The notes beneath the pieces are model-generated. The model searched no databases, was not told where the DNA came from, and worked only from the letters and a program-made list of their open reading frames with translations. From NCBI GenBank assembly GCA_038207625.1, contig JBBQZO010000004.1, forward strand, positions 62,001 to 126,000: 64,000 bases of DNA, written 5' to 3'. Each line of letters begins with the position of its first letter. Position 1 is the first letter of the stretch. Shown in pieces: positions 16,833 to 25,668 of this stretch. The DNA is from JBBQZO01 sp038207625. Its GTDB lineage: Bacteria > Pseudomonadota > Gammaproteobacteria > Burkholderiales > Burkholderiaceae_D. Made by a program: the position numbers and the translations under genes.

Positions 16833-17702
16833 TTACGTGCGGCGCATCGCGTCGGCGAAACGCTGGCCGGTGATTTTCAGGCCCAGCCATACCAGCAGGG
16901 TCGACAGGGCCAGCAGCAGGAAGGCGAACGCGGCTCCTTGCTCCCAGTTGAAACGGGTGATGAATTGAGTGTAGATCAGCTCGGTGAACCATAGCGAATT
17001 TTTTCCGCCCAATACCACCGGCGTCAGGTAATTTCCCAACGTAAGCATGAACACCATGATGCAGCCTGCCGCGATGCCGGGCGCAGCGTGCGGAATGACG
17101 ATGCGGCGCAGGATGTCGAGCCGCTTGCCGCCCAGGTCGTAGGCCGCCTCGATCAGGCTGTCGTCGAGCGTTTCGAGCGCGTTAATCAAGGGCACCAGCA
17201 TGAACAGCAGCGAGCTGTAGACCAGGCCGACCAAAATCGTGGCGTCGTTGTACAGCAGTTCAACCGGTTGCTCGGTGATGTGCAGCCACTGAAACAGCTG
17301 GGGGATCACGCCGCTTGATCGCAGCAAAATCAGCCAGCCCAGCGTGCGTACCAGTTCGCTGGCCCAGAACGGCAGCAGCGTGCCGGCCAGCAGCAGTGTC
17401 TTGACGTGGCCGCGCGCCACCTTGGCGATGGTCCACGCGACGGGAAACGCCAGCACCAGCGCCAGCACGGTGGCGATCACCGACATGACGGCAGTGCGCA
17501 GAAAATTATTCCAGTACAGCGGCTCGGAGAAGAAGGTCGCGTACTGCTTCAGGCTGGGCGCGAACTCGCCCGGGCCGACCCGCTCGCGAAATGACAGCAG
17601 GCCCATTTCCACCTGCGGCAGCACGATCAGCAGCAGCAGCCACAGCACGGCGGGCGCCAGCAGCAGGTACAGCGCCAGGCGGCGCGGCGTCAGTGCGTTC
17701 AT
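16833..17702 (-). CDS. ABC transporter permease, PotB-type
   Basis: 289 aa, six transmembrane helices. The EAA motif is EAAYDLGGKRLDILRRIVIP. LLPFWASELVRTLGWLILL is the segment conserved in PotB/PotH-type permeases. Its ATG overlaps the stop of the upstream ATPase gene by 4 bases, so subunit synthesis is coupled. Together with the PotC-type partner it forms the membrane channel of the importer. Confidence 0.9.
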   Translation of the reverse strand: MNALTPRRLALYLLLAPAVLWLLLLIVLPQVEMGLLSFRERVGPGEFAPSLKQYATFFSEPLYWNNFLRTAVMSVIATVLALVLAFPVAWTIAKVARGHVKTLLLAGTLLPFWASELVRTLGWLILLRSSGVIPQLFQWLHITEQPVELLYNDATILVGLVYSSLLFMLVPLINALETLDDSLIEAAYDLGGKRLDILRRIVIPHAAPGIAAGCIMVFMLTLGNYLTPVVLGGKNSLWFTELIYTQFITRFNWEQGAAFAFLLLALSTLLVWLGLKITGQRFADAMRRT

Positions 17703-18814
17703 GGGCGCGCGTCCGCAAAGACCTGCACGTTTTCGGCGCGGATGCCCAGGTGGACCGTTTCACCGGCCGCCAGGTCGGCAAACGCGCCGGTGTGCGGCAG
17801 CGCCACATGCAGCGCGCAGCCGCTGCCCGCTTCGCGCACCAGCACGGTGGAATTGGCGCCGTCGAACAGCACGCTTTCAACCTGACCCTGCAAACGGTTG
17901 GCGTAGTTTTCCAGCGCCGACTGCTGGCGCGACAGGCTGATCGCCTCGGGCCGGATGTACAGGCTGACGTTGCCGGCCAAGTCAGGCTGCATCGGCGTGG
18001 CGAACAGCGGCGCGGCCAGTTGGGTCTTGACCGAGGCGGGGCCGGACACGCCGGCCAGCAAACTGCCATCGAGCCGGTTGCTGTTGCCGACGAAGCCAGC
18101 CACGAAGGCGGTCGCAGGCTGGTAGTACAGCTGCTGCGGCGTGCCCACCTGCTCGAAGCGGCCCTTGTTCATCACGGCCACACGGTCCGACATCACCAAG
18201 GCCTCGGACTGGTCGTGGGTGATGTAGACGAAGGTGGTGCCCACCTCATGCTGCAGTTGTTTCAGTTCGATCTTCATGTGCTCGCGCAGCTTCAGGTCGA
18301 GCGCGCCCAGCGGTTCGTCCAGCAGCAGCAGGGTCGGTTCAAGCACCAGGCTGCGCGCGATCGCCACGCGCTGTTTTTGACCGCCCGACAGCTGGTCGAT
18401 GCGCTTGCCGGACGTGCCCTGCAAGCCGACCCGCTCGAGCATGCCTTCGACCTTGCGGGTGATCTCCGCCTTGGCAAGGCCACGCCGCACCAGGCCGTAG
18501 CCGACGTTCTCGCCCACACTCATCATCGGAAACAGCGCCAGGTGCTGAAACACCATGTTCACCGGGCGCTGGTTGGGCGCCACCCGCTTCATCGAGCGAC
18601 CCTTGATGACGATGTCGCCTTCATCGGGTTCGATGAAGCCGGCGATCATGCGCAGCAAGGTGGTCTTGCCGCAGCCGGAAGGCCCCAGGATCGAAAAGAA
18701 GCTCCCTTTCGGCACGTCCAGGTTGAGCCGGTCGACCGCCGTGAAGGTCGTGTAATGCTTGCTGATCGCCTGCACGGACAGGTCGGGTATCTCTTGCGTG
18801 GAGCCAGTGGACAT
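17699..18814 (-). CDS. ABC transporter ATPase, PotA-type
   Basis: 371 aa from ATG 18814; a TTG nine codons upstream is possible. Walker A GPSGCGKTT, Q-loop VFQHLALFP, signature LSGGQKQRVAIARSL, Walker B LLLDEPLGALD, H-loop ITHDQSEAL. C-terminal TOBE-type regulatory domain from about residue 260 (VSLYIRPEAISL). It energises uptake with the two permeases. A 54-base gap with a hairpin separates it from the upstream binding-protein gene. Confidence 0.93.
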   Translation of the reverse strand: MSTGSTQEIPDLSVQAISKHYTTFTAVDRLNLDVPKGSFFSILGPSGCGKTTLLRMIAGFIEPDEGDIVIKGRSMKRVAPNQRPVNMVFQHLALFPMMSVGENVGYGLVRRGLAKAEITRKVEGMLERVGLQGTSGKRIDQLSGGQKQRVAIARSLVLEPTLLLLDEPLGALDLKLREHMKIELKQLQHEVGTTFVYITHDQSEALVMSDRVAVMNKGRFEQVGTPQQLYYQPATAFVAGFVGNSNRLDGSLLAGVSGPASVKTQLAAPLFATPMQPDLAGNVSLYIRPEAISLSRQQSALENYANRLQGQVESVLFDGANSTVLVREAGSGCALHVALPHTGAFADLAAGETVHLGIRAENVQVFADARP

Positions 18815-18842
18815 TGCGGTACTCAGGTTGACGTTGAACAAG

Positions 18843-18862
18843 CGGCGCCGTCGGTGGCGCCG
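18843..18862 (-). terminator. Intercistronic hairpin between binding-protein and ATPase genes
   Basis: Inverted repeat CGGCGCC / GGCGCCG with a 6-base loop, lying just after the stop of the substrate-binding protein gene and just before the ATPase start. Such hairpins often stabilise the upstream mRNA or partly terminate, giving more binding protein than transporter. No U-run is seen. Confidence 0.5.
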
Positions 18863-18868
18863 TCAGCT

Positions 18869-19966
18869 TTAGTTGGCGGCCTTGATACGGTCGAGCACCT
18901 TGCCGTCGATTTCCTCCAGCCCGGTCGGAATGGCCGGATACCACTTGATCTGCTCAAGCGCGTTGCCGGGGAAGGACTCGGCTTTCTGCGCCTTCATTTG
19001 CGCGTCCATCAGGTTCTCGGCGCCGGCGATGGCGGTGAAGGTGCGCGCCGCCTTGCCCAGCTTGGCGGCAATCTCGGGACGGCTGACGAAGTTGATCCAC
19101 TTGTAGGCGCCATCGAGGTTCTTCGCCTTGGCGGGAATGGCCATCGTGTCGACCCAGCCCAGTGCACCGGACTTGGGCGCCACATATTTCATGGTCGGGT
19201 TTTCCGCGTTGAGCTTCCAGCCGCCCGCGTCCCACATCATCGCGCCCACCAGTTCGCCCGAGCGCAGATCGTTGAGCAGCTGGTCTTTGCTTTCCCAAAA
19301 ATACTTCAGGTTCTTTTTACACGCCAGCAGCTTGTTGCCGGCGGCGACGATGATGGTCTCGTACTGCTTCGGATTGGCATAGGCCTTGAACGGGTCGGCG
19401 CCCATCGAAAACGCCATCGCGATCAGCGTCGGGCGCTTCAGGCGCACCGCCGTCTTGCCGGCGAATTCAGGTTTGCACAGGTCGGCGTAGTCGAGCATCT
19501 TGGCCTTGCTGCTGTTGACGGCGATGCCGTCGGTGCCCCAGAACAGCGGCAGTCCGTAGAACTTGCCTTTCAGGCCGGTGACCGTTTTGGTGGCGGCCAG
19601 CATCGCCGGGATGAAGTGGTCCAGCTTGACGCGGCTTGGATCGATCGGCTGGTAGATGCCGAACTCCTGCGCCGGTCCGGTGATCCGGTCCTGGCTCGGG
19701 TTGGCCAGATCGTAGCCGGCGCCGCCCGTGGCGCGCAACTTGGAAATCATTTCCTCGTTGTTCGACAGGGTCAGTTGCACCTCGATCCCGGTTTCCTTCT
19801 TGAATTGATCGATCACCTCTTTTGGCGCATAATCGGCCCAGGTCAACAGACGCAAGGTCTCGCCGGCCTGCGCGCCCGCGCCGCTGGCTGCCAGGATGGA
19901 AAACAGCGCCGTCGCCATGACGCGCTGGGGCAGGGGGATGCAAAAGGTGGTTGCCGCGTGGCGCAT
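18869..19966 (-). CDS. ABC transporter periplasmic substrate-binding protein, PotD-type
   Basis: 365 aa from ATG 19966. The signal peptide ends at GAGA/QAGE. The mature start ETLRLLTWADYAPKEVIDQF is typical of PotD/PotF-type SBP_bac_8 proteins; later FYGLPLFWGTDGIAVNSSKA and AMMWDAGGW line the cleft. It begins the nine-gene leftward run. Substrate is not readable. The following GDPD and glycerol-3-phosphate genes suggest a glycerophosphodiester or choline-bearing compound rather than a polyamine (inference). Confidence 0.88.
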   Translation of the reverse strand: MRHAATTFCIPLPQRVMATALFSILAASGAGAQAGETLRLLTWADYAPKEVIDQFKKETGIEVQLTLSNNEEMISKLRATGGAGYDLANPSQDRITGPAQEFGIYQPIDPSRVKLDHFIPAMLAATKTVTGLKGKFYGLPLFWGTDGIAVNSSKAKMLDYADLCKPEFAGKTAVRLKRPTLIAMAFSMGADPFKAYANPKQYETIIVAAGNKLLACKKNLKYFWESKDQLLNDLRSGELVGAMMWDAGGWKLNAENPTMKYVAPKSGALGWVDTMAIPAKAKNLDGAYKWINFVSRPEIAAKLGKAARTFTAIAGAENLMDAQMKAQKAESFPGNALEQIKWYPAIPTGLEEIDGKVLDRIKAAN

Positions 19967-20405
19967 AGGGGCTCGCAAAATGGTTGGTCTGGGCCCGGAT
20001 AGTATCAGGCAAAAATGTCCGCTTAATTACATGATTTGTTCGTTATGTAGAATTTACGCCAATTTTACGGGTAAATTTGAGCAATAACGACAAGTTGTAG
20101 TCGCTCAGCGACATGGTGATGTTCTTTTTCGCACATTTCTAATTCGCGTCGCCGGCTTGCGCTGCGCGCGCCGGCGCCGTCGGTCGAGGCGTTTTTTTAC
20201 GTGACTGCGTCGAGGTTCCTGCATGTCGCGCTATCCACGCTTGAACGGGTGATGTGGGCGCGGGGCGTGACCGCATGCCTGGACGTGGCCGCCTGGGCGT
20301 ACGTCATGCATCTGCTCGGCGCTCGCATTTTAGTCAGCCCCGGGTGTCATTTTGTGATGAAACGCGGCGCGCGCCGCCAGACGGGCGCAGGCGGCGCGCG
20401 TGCGC
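19967..20405. other. Intergenic region upstream of the ABC transporter operon
   Basis: About 440 bases. An AT-richer stretch around 20020-20145 probably holds the promoter of the leftward binding-protein operon. No RNA gene, hairpin or repeat was recognised. Confidence 0.35.
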
Positions 20406-21068
20406 TCAGGCTTGCGCCGGCGTTTGGGACGGCGCGAGGTGAAAGCTGGCCTTGACCTGCTCAAGGTAGCCAGCGGCGTGCAGTTTGCCGTTCTTCGATT
20501 CGCGCAAGGCCATGTGCCAGTGGCCCAGGACCGACATCAATTGCACCGCATCGTTGGCGTGTTCGACACGGCGCACGACATCGGTTCCCATCAAGCCGAG
20601 ATAGGCGTGCGTCTTGGCGTTCATGAAATCCTTGATGTCCCGCAGCGTCTGCGCACTGACGGACGGCATCGGCCTGGGCGCTTCCTGCGCACTGCCCCCC
20701 TTGATCGGCGTGCGAGGTGGTTTGCCGTGCGCGGTGCCACTGCCCGGCAGGTTCGTCTGGCGAGCGTCGGGCAAGGCGGCGCGCGCGCCGGAAGCTGCGC
20801 GAATCGGCGGGGTTTTTGCCGGCTGATCTGCGGTGATGTATTGCTGCGCCTCGAGAAAGTGGACGATGCTCGCCACCTCAAGCTCCGGCATCATGGTGTT
20901 CACCGCATGCAGGCGTTTGCTGCCATCGAGCATGATCAGTATCGCCCGTTGCCTGGCGCTCAGTGCGGCACTGCGCCGGCTGATCTCGTCGCGCCCCTTG
21001 GCGGTTTTGGTAAAGATGGTGTTGCGCGCATGGGCGAGGGCGGATGACTGTGAGGCTGGGCTCGGCAT
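20406..21068 (-). CDS. Hypothetical protein with winged-helix-like N-terminus
   Basis: 220 aa from ATG 21068. Not recognised. Residues 20-90 (LSARQRAILIMLDGSKRLHAV and EVASIVHFLEAQQYI) look like a small helical, winged-helix-like domain sometimes found beside response-regulator modules. A Pro/Ala/Arg-rich linker follows (about 90-130). A C-terminal helical domain follows (LRDIKDFMNAKTHAYLGLMG, VLGHWHMALRESKNGK). No signal peptide, membrane segment or catalytic motif. It is divergent from the siderophore receptor gene across the hexanucleotide repeat region. Confidence 0.65.
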   Translation of the reverse strand: MPSPASQSSALAHARNTIFTKTAKGRDEISRRSAALSARQRAILIMLDGSKRLHAVNTMMPELEVASIVHFLEAQQYITADQPAKTPPIRAASGARAALPDARQTNLPGSGTAHGKPPRTPIKGGSAQEAPRPMPSVSAQTLRDIKDFMNAKTHAYLGLMGTDVVRRVEHANDAVQLMSVLGHWHMALRESKNGKLHAAGYLEQVKASFHLAPSQTPAQA

Positions 21069-21232
21069 GTCAACTTTCAAATCGGTGGACGAGCCCGCAT
21101 GGTAGTGAGCAAATGTGACGTGGATGTGTCATGCACAAGACGTCGGCCAAAATCTCAGGCGCATTTGCGCGCGCTGCTCAGTTTGCGGATGGTATCGACT
21201 GGCTGAATCAACGCCAGCGGCAGCGCCAACTT

Positions 21233-21340
21233 CACCATCACCATCACCATCACCATCACCATCACCATCACCATCACCATCACCATCACCATCACCATCA
21301 CCATCACCATCACCATCACCGTCACCGTCACCGCCACCGT
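21233..21340. repeat. Hexanucleotide microsatellite, CACCAT x14 then CACCG(T/C) x4
   Basis: Fourteen perfect CACCAT units (21233-21316) run into four variant units CACCGT, CACCGT, CACCGC, CACCGT. Unit length is a multiple of three, so gain or loss would not change a reading frame but would change spacing. It lies about 180 bases upstream of the siderophore receptor start. Perfect copies suggest recent slippage expansion. Confidence 0.95.
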
Positions 21341-21476
21341 CAAGCGTTCGCTGCGCGGCCAGCGGCGCCGCGCGCCTGCTGTGATGCCGGCCGTTTGGCA
21401 CACATGCCCGGCGGCCTACGCTGCTCGTTGCATTCCCGTAAGTTCTAGGGCACTTGCGTGGACGCTATAAATAATT

Positions 21477-21500
21477 GATAATGCGAGTCATTCTCATTCT
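21477..21500 (+). promoter_or_regulatory. Fur-box-like operator
   Basis: The sequence around TGATAATGCGAGTCATTCTC matches the Fur consensus (GATAATGATAATCATTATC) at most positions of the two arms, followed by repeated ATTCTC hexamers. It lies 20-45 bases upstream of a TonB siderophore receptor start, the expected position for iron repression. Match was judged by eye. Confidence 0.7.
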
Positions 21501-21520
21501 CATTCATGTTTGGAGCAACC

Positions 21521-23701
21521 ATGCAACGCAATCTGCCACGCCTTACCTCTATGACCCTTTTCGTGCGCTTGTGCTGCGCCAGCGTCTGGTCCGGCGCCGC
21601 CATCGTCGCTGCACACGCGGGCGAGCCGGCCGTGTCCGGTAGCGATACCGTGCTGACGACGGTGGTGGTGACGGGATTGGCCGAGCAGCCGACATATGGC
21701 GCCAAGCGCAGCAGCAGCGCGACCAAGACCGACAGCGTGCTGCGTGACGTGCCGCAATCGGTGACGGTGATTACCGAAGCGCTGATCAAGGACCAGGCGA
21801 TGCAGAGCATGGCCGACGTGGCCCGTTATGTGCCGGGCGTGGGCATGGCCAGCGGCGAAGGCAACCGCGACAGCCCGATCATGCGCGGCAGTGCCAGCGC
21901 TTCGGGCGACTTCTACATTGACGGCACGCGCGACGACGTCGAGTACTACCGCGACCTGTACAACGTCGAGCGGGTCGAGGCGCTGACCGGGCCGAATGCG
22001 ATGATTTTCGGACGCGGCGGCTCCGGCGGCGTGATCAACCGGGTGCCCAAGCAAGCGAACTGGAGCCGCACGCGCGAGCTCGACCTGACGCTAGGCTCTT
22101 ACCAGAAGCGCCGCCTGACGCTCGATGTGGGCCAGGCCATCAACGACAGCGTCGCCGTGCGCGTCACCGCGATGGATGAGGACTCGGGCGGCTACCAGCG
22201 CAACGCCCAGCTCAAGCGCTCGGGCATCAACCCGACGCTGGCGCTGCGCATAGACAAGGACACCAGCCTGGTGCTGGGCGCCGAGCACTTTGAGGACAAT
22301 CGCACTGCCGATCGCGGCGTGCCGTCCTTGCTGGGGCGCCCGCTCGCACTGCCGGTGTCGGCATTTTTCGGCGATGCCAGTCCGGACACCCGTCCGGTCA
22401 GCCTGAGCGCGAGCGCGTTGAGCAGCGTGTTCGAACACGACTTCAGCAACGGCCTGCACCTGTCCAACAAGACCCGTTACACCGACTACGACAAGCTCTA
22501 CCAGAACTACAATTCCGGCGCGATCAACAGCAAAAACAACACCGTGGCGATGAGCGCGTATAACAACCACGCCTGGCGCAAGAACCTGTTCAACCAGACC
22601 GACCTGAGTATCAATATCGATAGCGGCGCGCTGCGCCACCGGCTGCTGGTGGGCATGGAACTGGGGCGCCAGGACACCGATTATTTGCGCAAGACGGGCG
22701 TGTTTTCCAACAATGCCACCAGCATCAATGTTCCGCTGGCCAGCGCCGATGCCACCCTGCCGGTCAACTATGTGCTGGGCGGCAGCAGTTCGGACCGCGA
22801 CGGCTCCAGCCGCGCCAGCATCGCCGGCTTTTACGCGCAGGACCAGATCGAGTTGTCGCCCCATTGGCAGCTGATCGCCGGGCTGCGCTTCGACAGCTTC
22901 CAGCTCGACTACCATAACAATCGGGCCGCCGGGCTGCTGGCCTTGCCGGTCGCGCCGGCCGAGCTGTCGAGTAACGACAAGCTGGTGTCGCCCCGCGTGG
23001 GTGTGCTCTACAAGCCGGTCGAGGCGGCTACCCTGTACGCCAACTACAGTGTCGCCTCGTTCCCGCGCGGCGGCGATCAGCTGAGCAGTTTAAACAGCGT
23101 CAATCAGGCGCTCACACCGGAAAAATTCATCAATTACGAGATCGGTGCGAAATGGGATCTCAATGCCGACCTGATGGCCACCGTCGCGCTGTATCGGCTT
23201 AACCGCAACAATGTCGCGGTGGTCAATCCGGCGACCGGCGTGGCCGATCAACTGGTCGACGGACAGCGCACCAACGGCCTGGAAATGGGCATCGCCGGCA
23301 ACGTCAGCAGCAACTGGAGCGTGAAGGGTGGCTATGCCTATCAGGACGCGAAACTGCTGGCCGGCACCTCGGCCACGGTGCTCGCAGGCGCGACCGTGGG
23401 CATGGTCCCGAAACACACGTTCTCGCTGTGGAACCGCTACGATGTCACGCCCACACTGGGGCTCGGTCTGGGCGTGATCTATCGCAACGACATGTACGCC
23501 TCGACCAGCAACGCGGTGACGCTGCCCGCTTACACCCGCATCGATGCGGCGCTGTTCTACACCATCAACGCAATGCTCAAGGTGCAGCTCAACGTCGAGA
23601 ACCTGCTGGACAAAAAATATTACGTCTACGCGAACGGCGACAACAACATCACGCCCGGCTCGCCGCGCGCGCTCAAGCTCGGTGTGCACGCCAGGTTCTG
23701 A
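21521..23701 (+). CDS. TonB-dependent siderophore receptor (catecholate type)
   Basis: 726 aa from ATG 21521, with TGGAGC upstream; an ATG at 21506 lies in the operator region and is less likely. Signal peptide to about residue 33 (AAHAG). Plug features: SVLRDVPQSVTVITEALIKD, DVARYVPGV and YNVERVEALTGPNAMIFGRG, typical of the TonB-siderophor family (FhuA/Fiu-like). C-terminal LNVENLLDKKYYVYANGDNN and a terminal Phe (LGVHARF) fit a canonical barrel end. Its Fur-like site indicates iron-regulated uptake of a ferric siderophore. The exact ligand is unknown. Confidence 0.93.
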   Translation: MQRNLPRLTSMTLFVRLCCASVWSGAAIVAAHAGEPAVSGSDTVLTTVVVTGLAEQPTYGAKRSSSATKTDSVLRDVPQSVTVITEALIKDQAMQSMADVARYVPGVGMASGEGNRDSPIMRGSASASGDFYIDGTRDDVEYYRDLYNVERVEALTGPNAMIFGRGGSGGVINRVPKQANWSRTRELDLTLGSYQKRRLTLDVGQAINDSVAVRVTAMDEDSGGYQRNAQLKRSGINPTLALRIDKDTSLVLGAEHFEDNRTADRGVPSLLGRPLALPVSAFFGDASPDTRPVSLSASALSSVFEHDFSNGLHLSNKTRYTDYDKLYQNYNSGAINSKNNTVAMSAYNNHAWRKNLFNQTDLSINIDSGALRHRLLVGMELGRQDTDYLRKTGVFSNNATSINVPLASADATLPVNYVLGGSSSDRDGSSRASIAGFYAQDQIELSPHWQLIAGLRFDSFQLDYHNNRAAGLLALPVAPAELSSNDKLVSPRVGVLYKPVEAATLYANYSVASFPRGGDQLSSLNSVNQALTPEKFINYEIGAKWDLNADLMATVALYRLNRNNVAVVNPATGVADQLVDGQRTNGLEMGIAGNVSSNWSVKGGYAYQDAKLLAGTSATVLAGATVGMVPKHTFSLWNRYDVTPTLGLGLGVIYRNDMYASTSNAVTLPAYTRIDAALFYTINAMLKVQLNVENLLDKKYYVYANGDNNITPGSPRALKLGVHARF

Positions 23702-23752
23702 GTGCCGACGCGGCACGTGCCGTTCGCTGCGCGGGCCGCGACAGTGCTGCGT

Positions 23753-25627
23753 CTACAGCGCAGGCGTGACCAGTTCGGCCGCGTCGCACATGGCGCTGGC
23801 AGGCATGATCACATCGAGCACGGTGCCCCCGCCGGGCGTGCTGCTGATCTCGATGGTGCCGCCCAGTACGCTGGTGACGAGGTTGTAGACCACGCTCATG
23901 CCCAGGCCGGAACCACCCTGGCCCATGCGCGTGGTAAAAAAGGGATCGAACACGCGGCGCAGGTCGTGCGCCTCGATGCCGCGTCCGTCGTCGCTAAAGC
24001 GCAAATGCACCAGGCCCGCCGCGGTGTGCGTGGCGACGATGCGCATGGTCCCTTCGCGGCGCTGGCCGAAGCCGTGCACGACCGCGTTCTCGATAAAATT
24101 GCTCAGTATCTGACTGAGCGCGCCGGGATAGCTGTCCATCTCGATGGCCGGGTCCAGCTCGAGCTCGAGGTGGTGGCCGGCGCCTTTGAACATGGGCGTC
24201 AGAGTCAGCGCGATGTCCTCGATTAGCGCTTTGAGCCCGAACGGCCTGCGATGGTTGGCCGACTGGTCCACCGCCACCTGCTTGAAGCTGGCGATCAGGT
24301 CGGCCGCGCGGGCCAGATTGCGCATCAGGATCAGCCCGCCCTGCTTGAGCGAACCGACCTGGCCGCTGAGCACCGAGCGGCGCGGACGCGCCTGCACCAG
24401 TTCGGCATCGAGGGTATTGATCACGTCCTGCAGCGTGCTGGCCACCGTCAGGCTGTTGCCGATCGGCGTGTTCAGTTCGTGCGCGATACCGGCCACCAGC
24501 GAGCCCAGCGCCGCCATCTTTTCGGCGCGCACCAGCTCACCCTGGAAGCGCTGTACCGAGGCCAGCGCCTCCTGCAGTTTTTCGGTGCGCTGCAGCACGC
24601 GCTGTTCGAGCGCCCGGTTCAGGTCGCGTACCTCCTGTTCGACGCTGCGCTGGTGACGTTGGGCGCGGTTGAGCCGGTCGATCTGCAGCAGCAGCAGGTA
24701 GCTCAGCGTCAGCTGGAAGGCGACGAAGCCGGCCGTGGCCAGCAGCCGGTCGATGCTGCGCTGGCGCCACGGCGCCAGCAGTGTCTGCAAGTCGCGGCTG
24801 TACACGGTACTGATGGCGTAACGCGGGGTCTTGCGAAACACCGCCATGCGCTCTCCCGGGTACGGGCCCGCCAGGCCGGGCGCCAGCTGGCCTTCGAGGC
24901 CGGCGCCGGCCAGCGCGCGCGCCAGCGCCAACGGCGCCGTGTCCAAATCGGCGGCGCCGCTTGGTGCGCGCAGGATCAGCGGCCCGGCGTCTTCCACCAG
25001 GCTGAGCGACACGTCGGCATGTCCGGCCACCGCGGCGAAGGTGTCGGCGACCCCGGCCATGCTGACGTCGGTGCTGATCAGGCCCACCAGCTGGCCGCTG
25101 TGATCGTACAGATTGCGTGCGATCGGCAGCACCAGTTCGCTGTCGATCTCGCGGCGCAGCGGCACGCCCAGCAGCAGACGGGTATCGTTCGGGTGGCTCA
25201 GCAGGTGGGCGATGTAGGCGCGCTCCTCGTGCTCGAACACGTAGGGCGGAAAATCGACGATGCTGACCCAGCGCCGCCCCTGCAAATTGACATACTGGAA
25301 GGCGCCGGCCGAGCGGCTGGTCTTGAGGTTGTCGTCAATCAGAATCTGAATCGCGGGACCGGCCACGGCCTGGCCATAGGGCATCGCAAACACGGCGGCG
25401 GCGATGCTGTCGAGGCGTTGCTCGGCCACTTCGATTTCGCGCGCCGTGTGCTGTTCCAGCAGACGCACAGCGACCAGGCCGTTGCGCAATTCCCCTTCCA
25501 CGGTCAGCGCGCGGTCCTGCGCCACCGCCCACCAGGACTGGCCGATCACCGCCAGCGTGGTAGCCGCCGCGAACAGCAGCACGCCCAGGCGGGTCGCGGA
25601 GGAGGTCCATTTCAGGGGAGCGCGCAC
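23753..25627 (-). CDS. Membrane sensor histidine kinase with extracytoplasmic Cache domain
   Basis: 624 aa from GTG 25627, chosen because AAGGA lies 8 bases upstream; longer frames run into the preceding gene. TM1 about residues 13-33, periplasmic dCache-like domain about 34-280, then TM2 (AGFVAFQLTLSYLLLLQI). Next come a coiled coil (VEQEVRDLNRALEQRVLQR), HisKA with the phospho-acceptor in GIAHELNTPIG, and an HATPase with NFIENAVVHG, DDGRGI and GGSGLGMSVVYNLV. It probably senses a small molecule. It is encoded 41 bases after a secreted single-Cache protein; no response regulator is nearby. Confidence 0.92.
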   Translation of the reverse strand: MRAPLKWTSSATRLGVLLFAAATTLAVIGQSWWAVAQDRALTVEGELRNGLVAVRLLEQHTAREIEVAEQRLDSIAAAVFAMPYGQAVAGPAIQILIDDNLKTSRSAGAFQYVNLQGRRWVSIVDFPPYVFEHEERAYIAHLLSHPNDTRLLLGVPLRREIDSELVLPIARNLYDHSGQLVGLISTDVSMAGVADTFAAVAGHADVSLSLVEDAGPLILRAPSGAADLDTAPLALARALAGAGLEGQLAPGLAGPYPGERMAVFRKTPRYAISTVYSRDLQTLLAPWRQRSIDRLLATAGFVAFQLTLSYLLLLQIDRLNRAQRHQRSVEQEVRDLNRALEQRVLQRTEKLQEALASVQRFQGELVRAEKMAALGSLVAGIAHELNTPIGNSLTVASTLQDVINTLDAELVQARPRRSVLSGQVGSLKQGGLILMRNLARAADLIASFKQVAVDQSANHRRPFGLKALIEDIALTLTPMFKGAGHHLELELDPAIEMDSYPGALSQILSNFIENAVVHGFGQRREGTMRIVATHTAAGLVHLRFSDDGRGIEAHDLRRVFDPFFTTRMGQGGSGLGMSVVYNLVTSVLGGTIEISSTPGGGTVLDVIMPASAMCDAAELVTPAL

Positions 25628-25668
25628 AGCTTGTCCTTGATACGGTTCGGGCCGGGGCGAGCCGGGTG

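Larger units (their letters stand above)
21069..21520. other. Divergent intergenic region with repeat tract and Fur-like site
   Basis: About 450 bases. It contains the CACCAT-type hexanucleotide tract (21233-21340) and the Fur-box-like sequence just upstream of the siderophore receptor. A plus-strand frame 21131-21448 would encode a peptide with about 28 consecutive His from the tract. It has no good ribosome site and is not called as a gene. Confidence 0.5.

Noticed and set aside
17591..20002. An 803-codon plus-strand open frame opposite potA/potD-like genes
   Set aside because: Shadow of genuine ABC transporter genes; no homology features, no start signals.
21131..21448. Poly-His protein gene across the CACCAT tract
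   Set aside because: The tract reads open in several frames on both strands and there is no convincing ribosome site, so it is kept as a repeat and only raised as a hypothesis.
23711..23722. 12-base palindrome CGGCACGTGCCG between the receptor and kinase genes
   Set aside because: Has no loop or U-run, so it is weak as a terminator; it may simply be a chance palindrome in the convergent gap.
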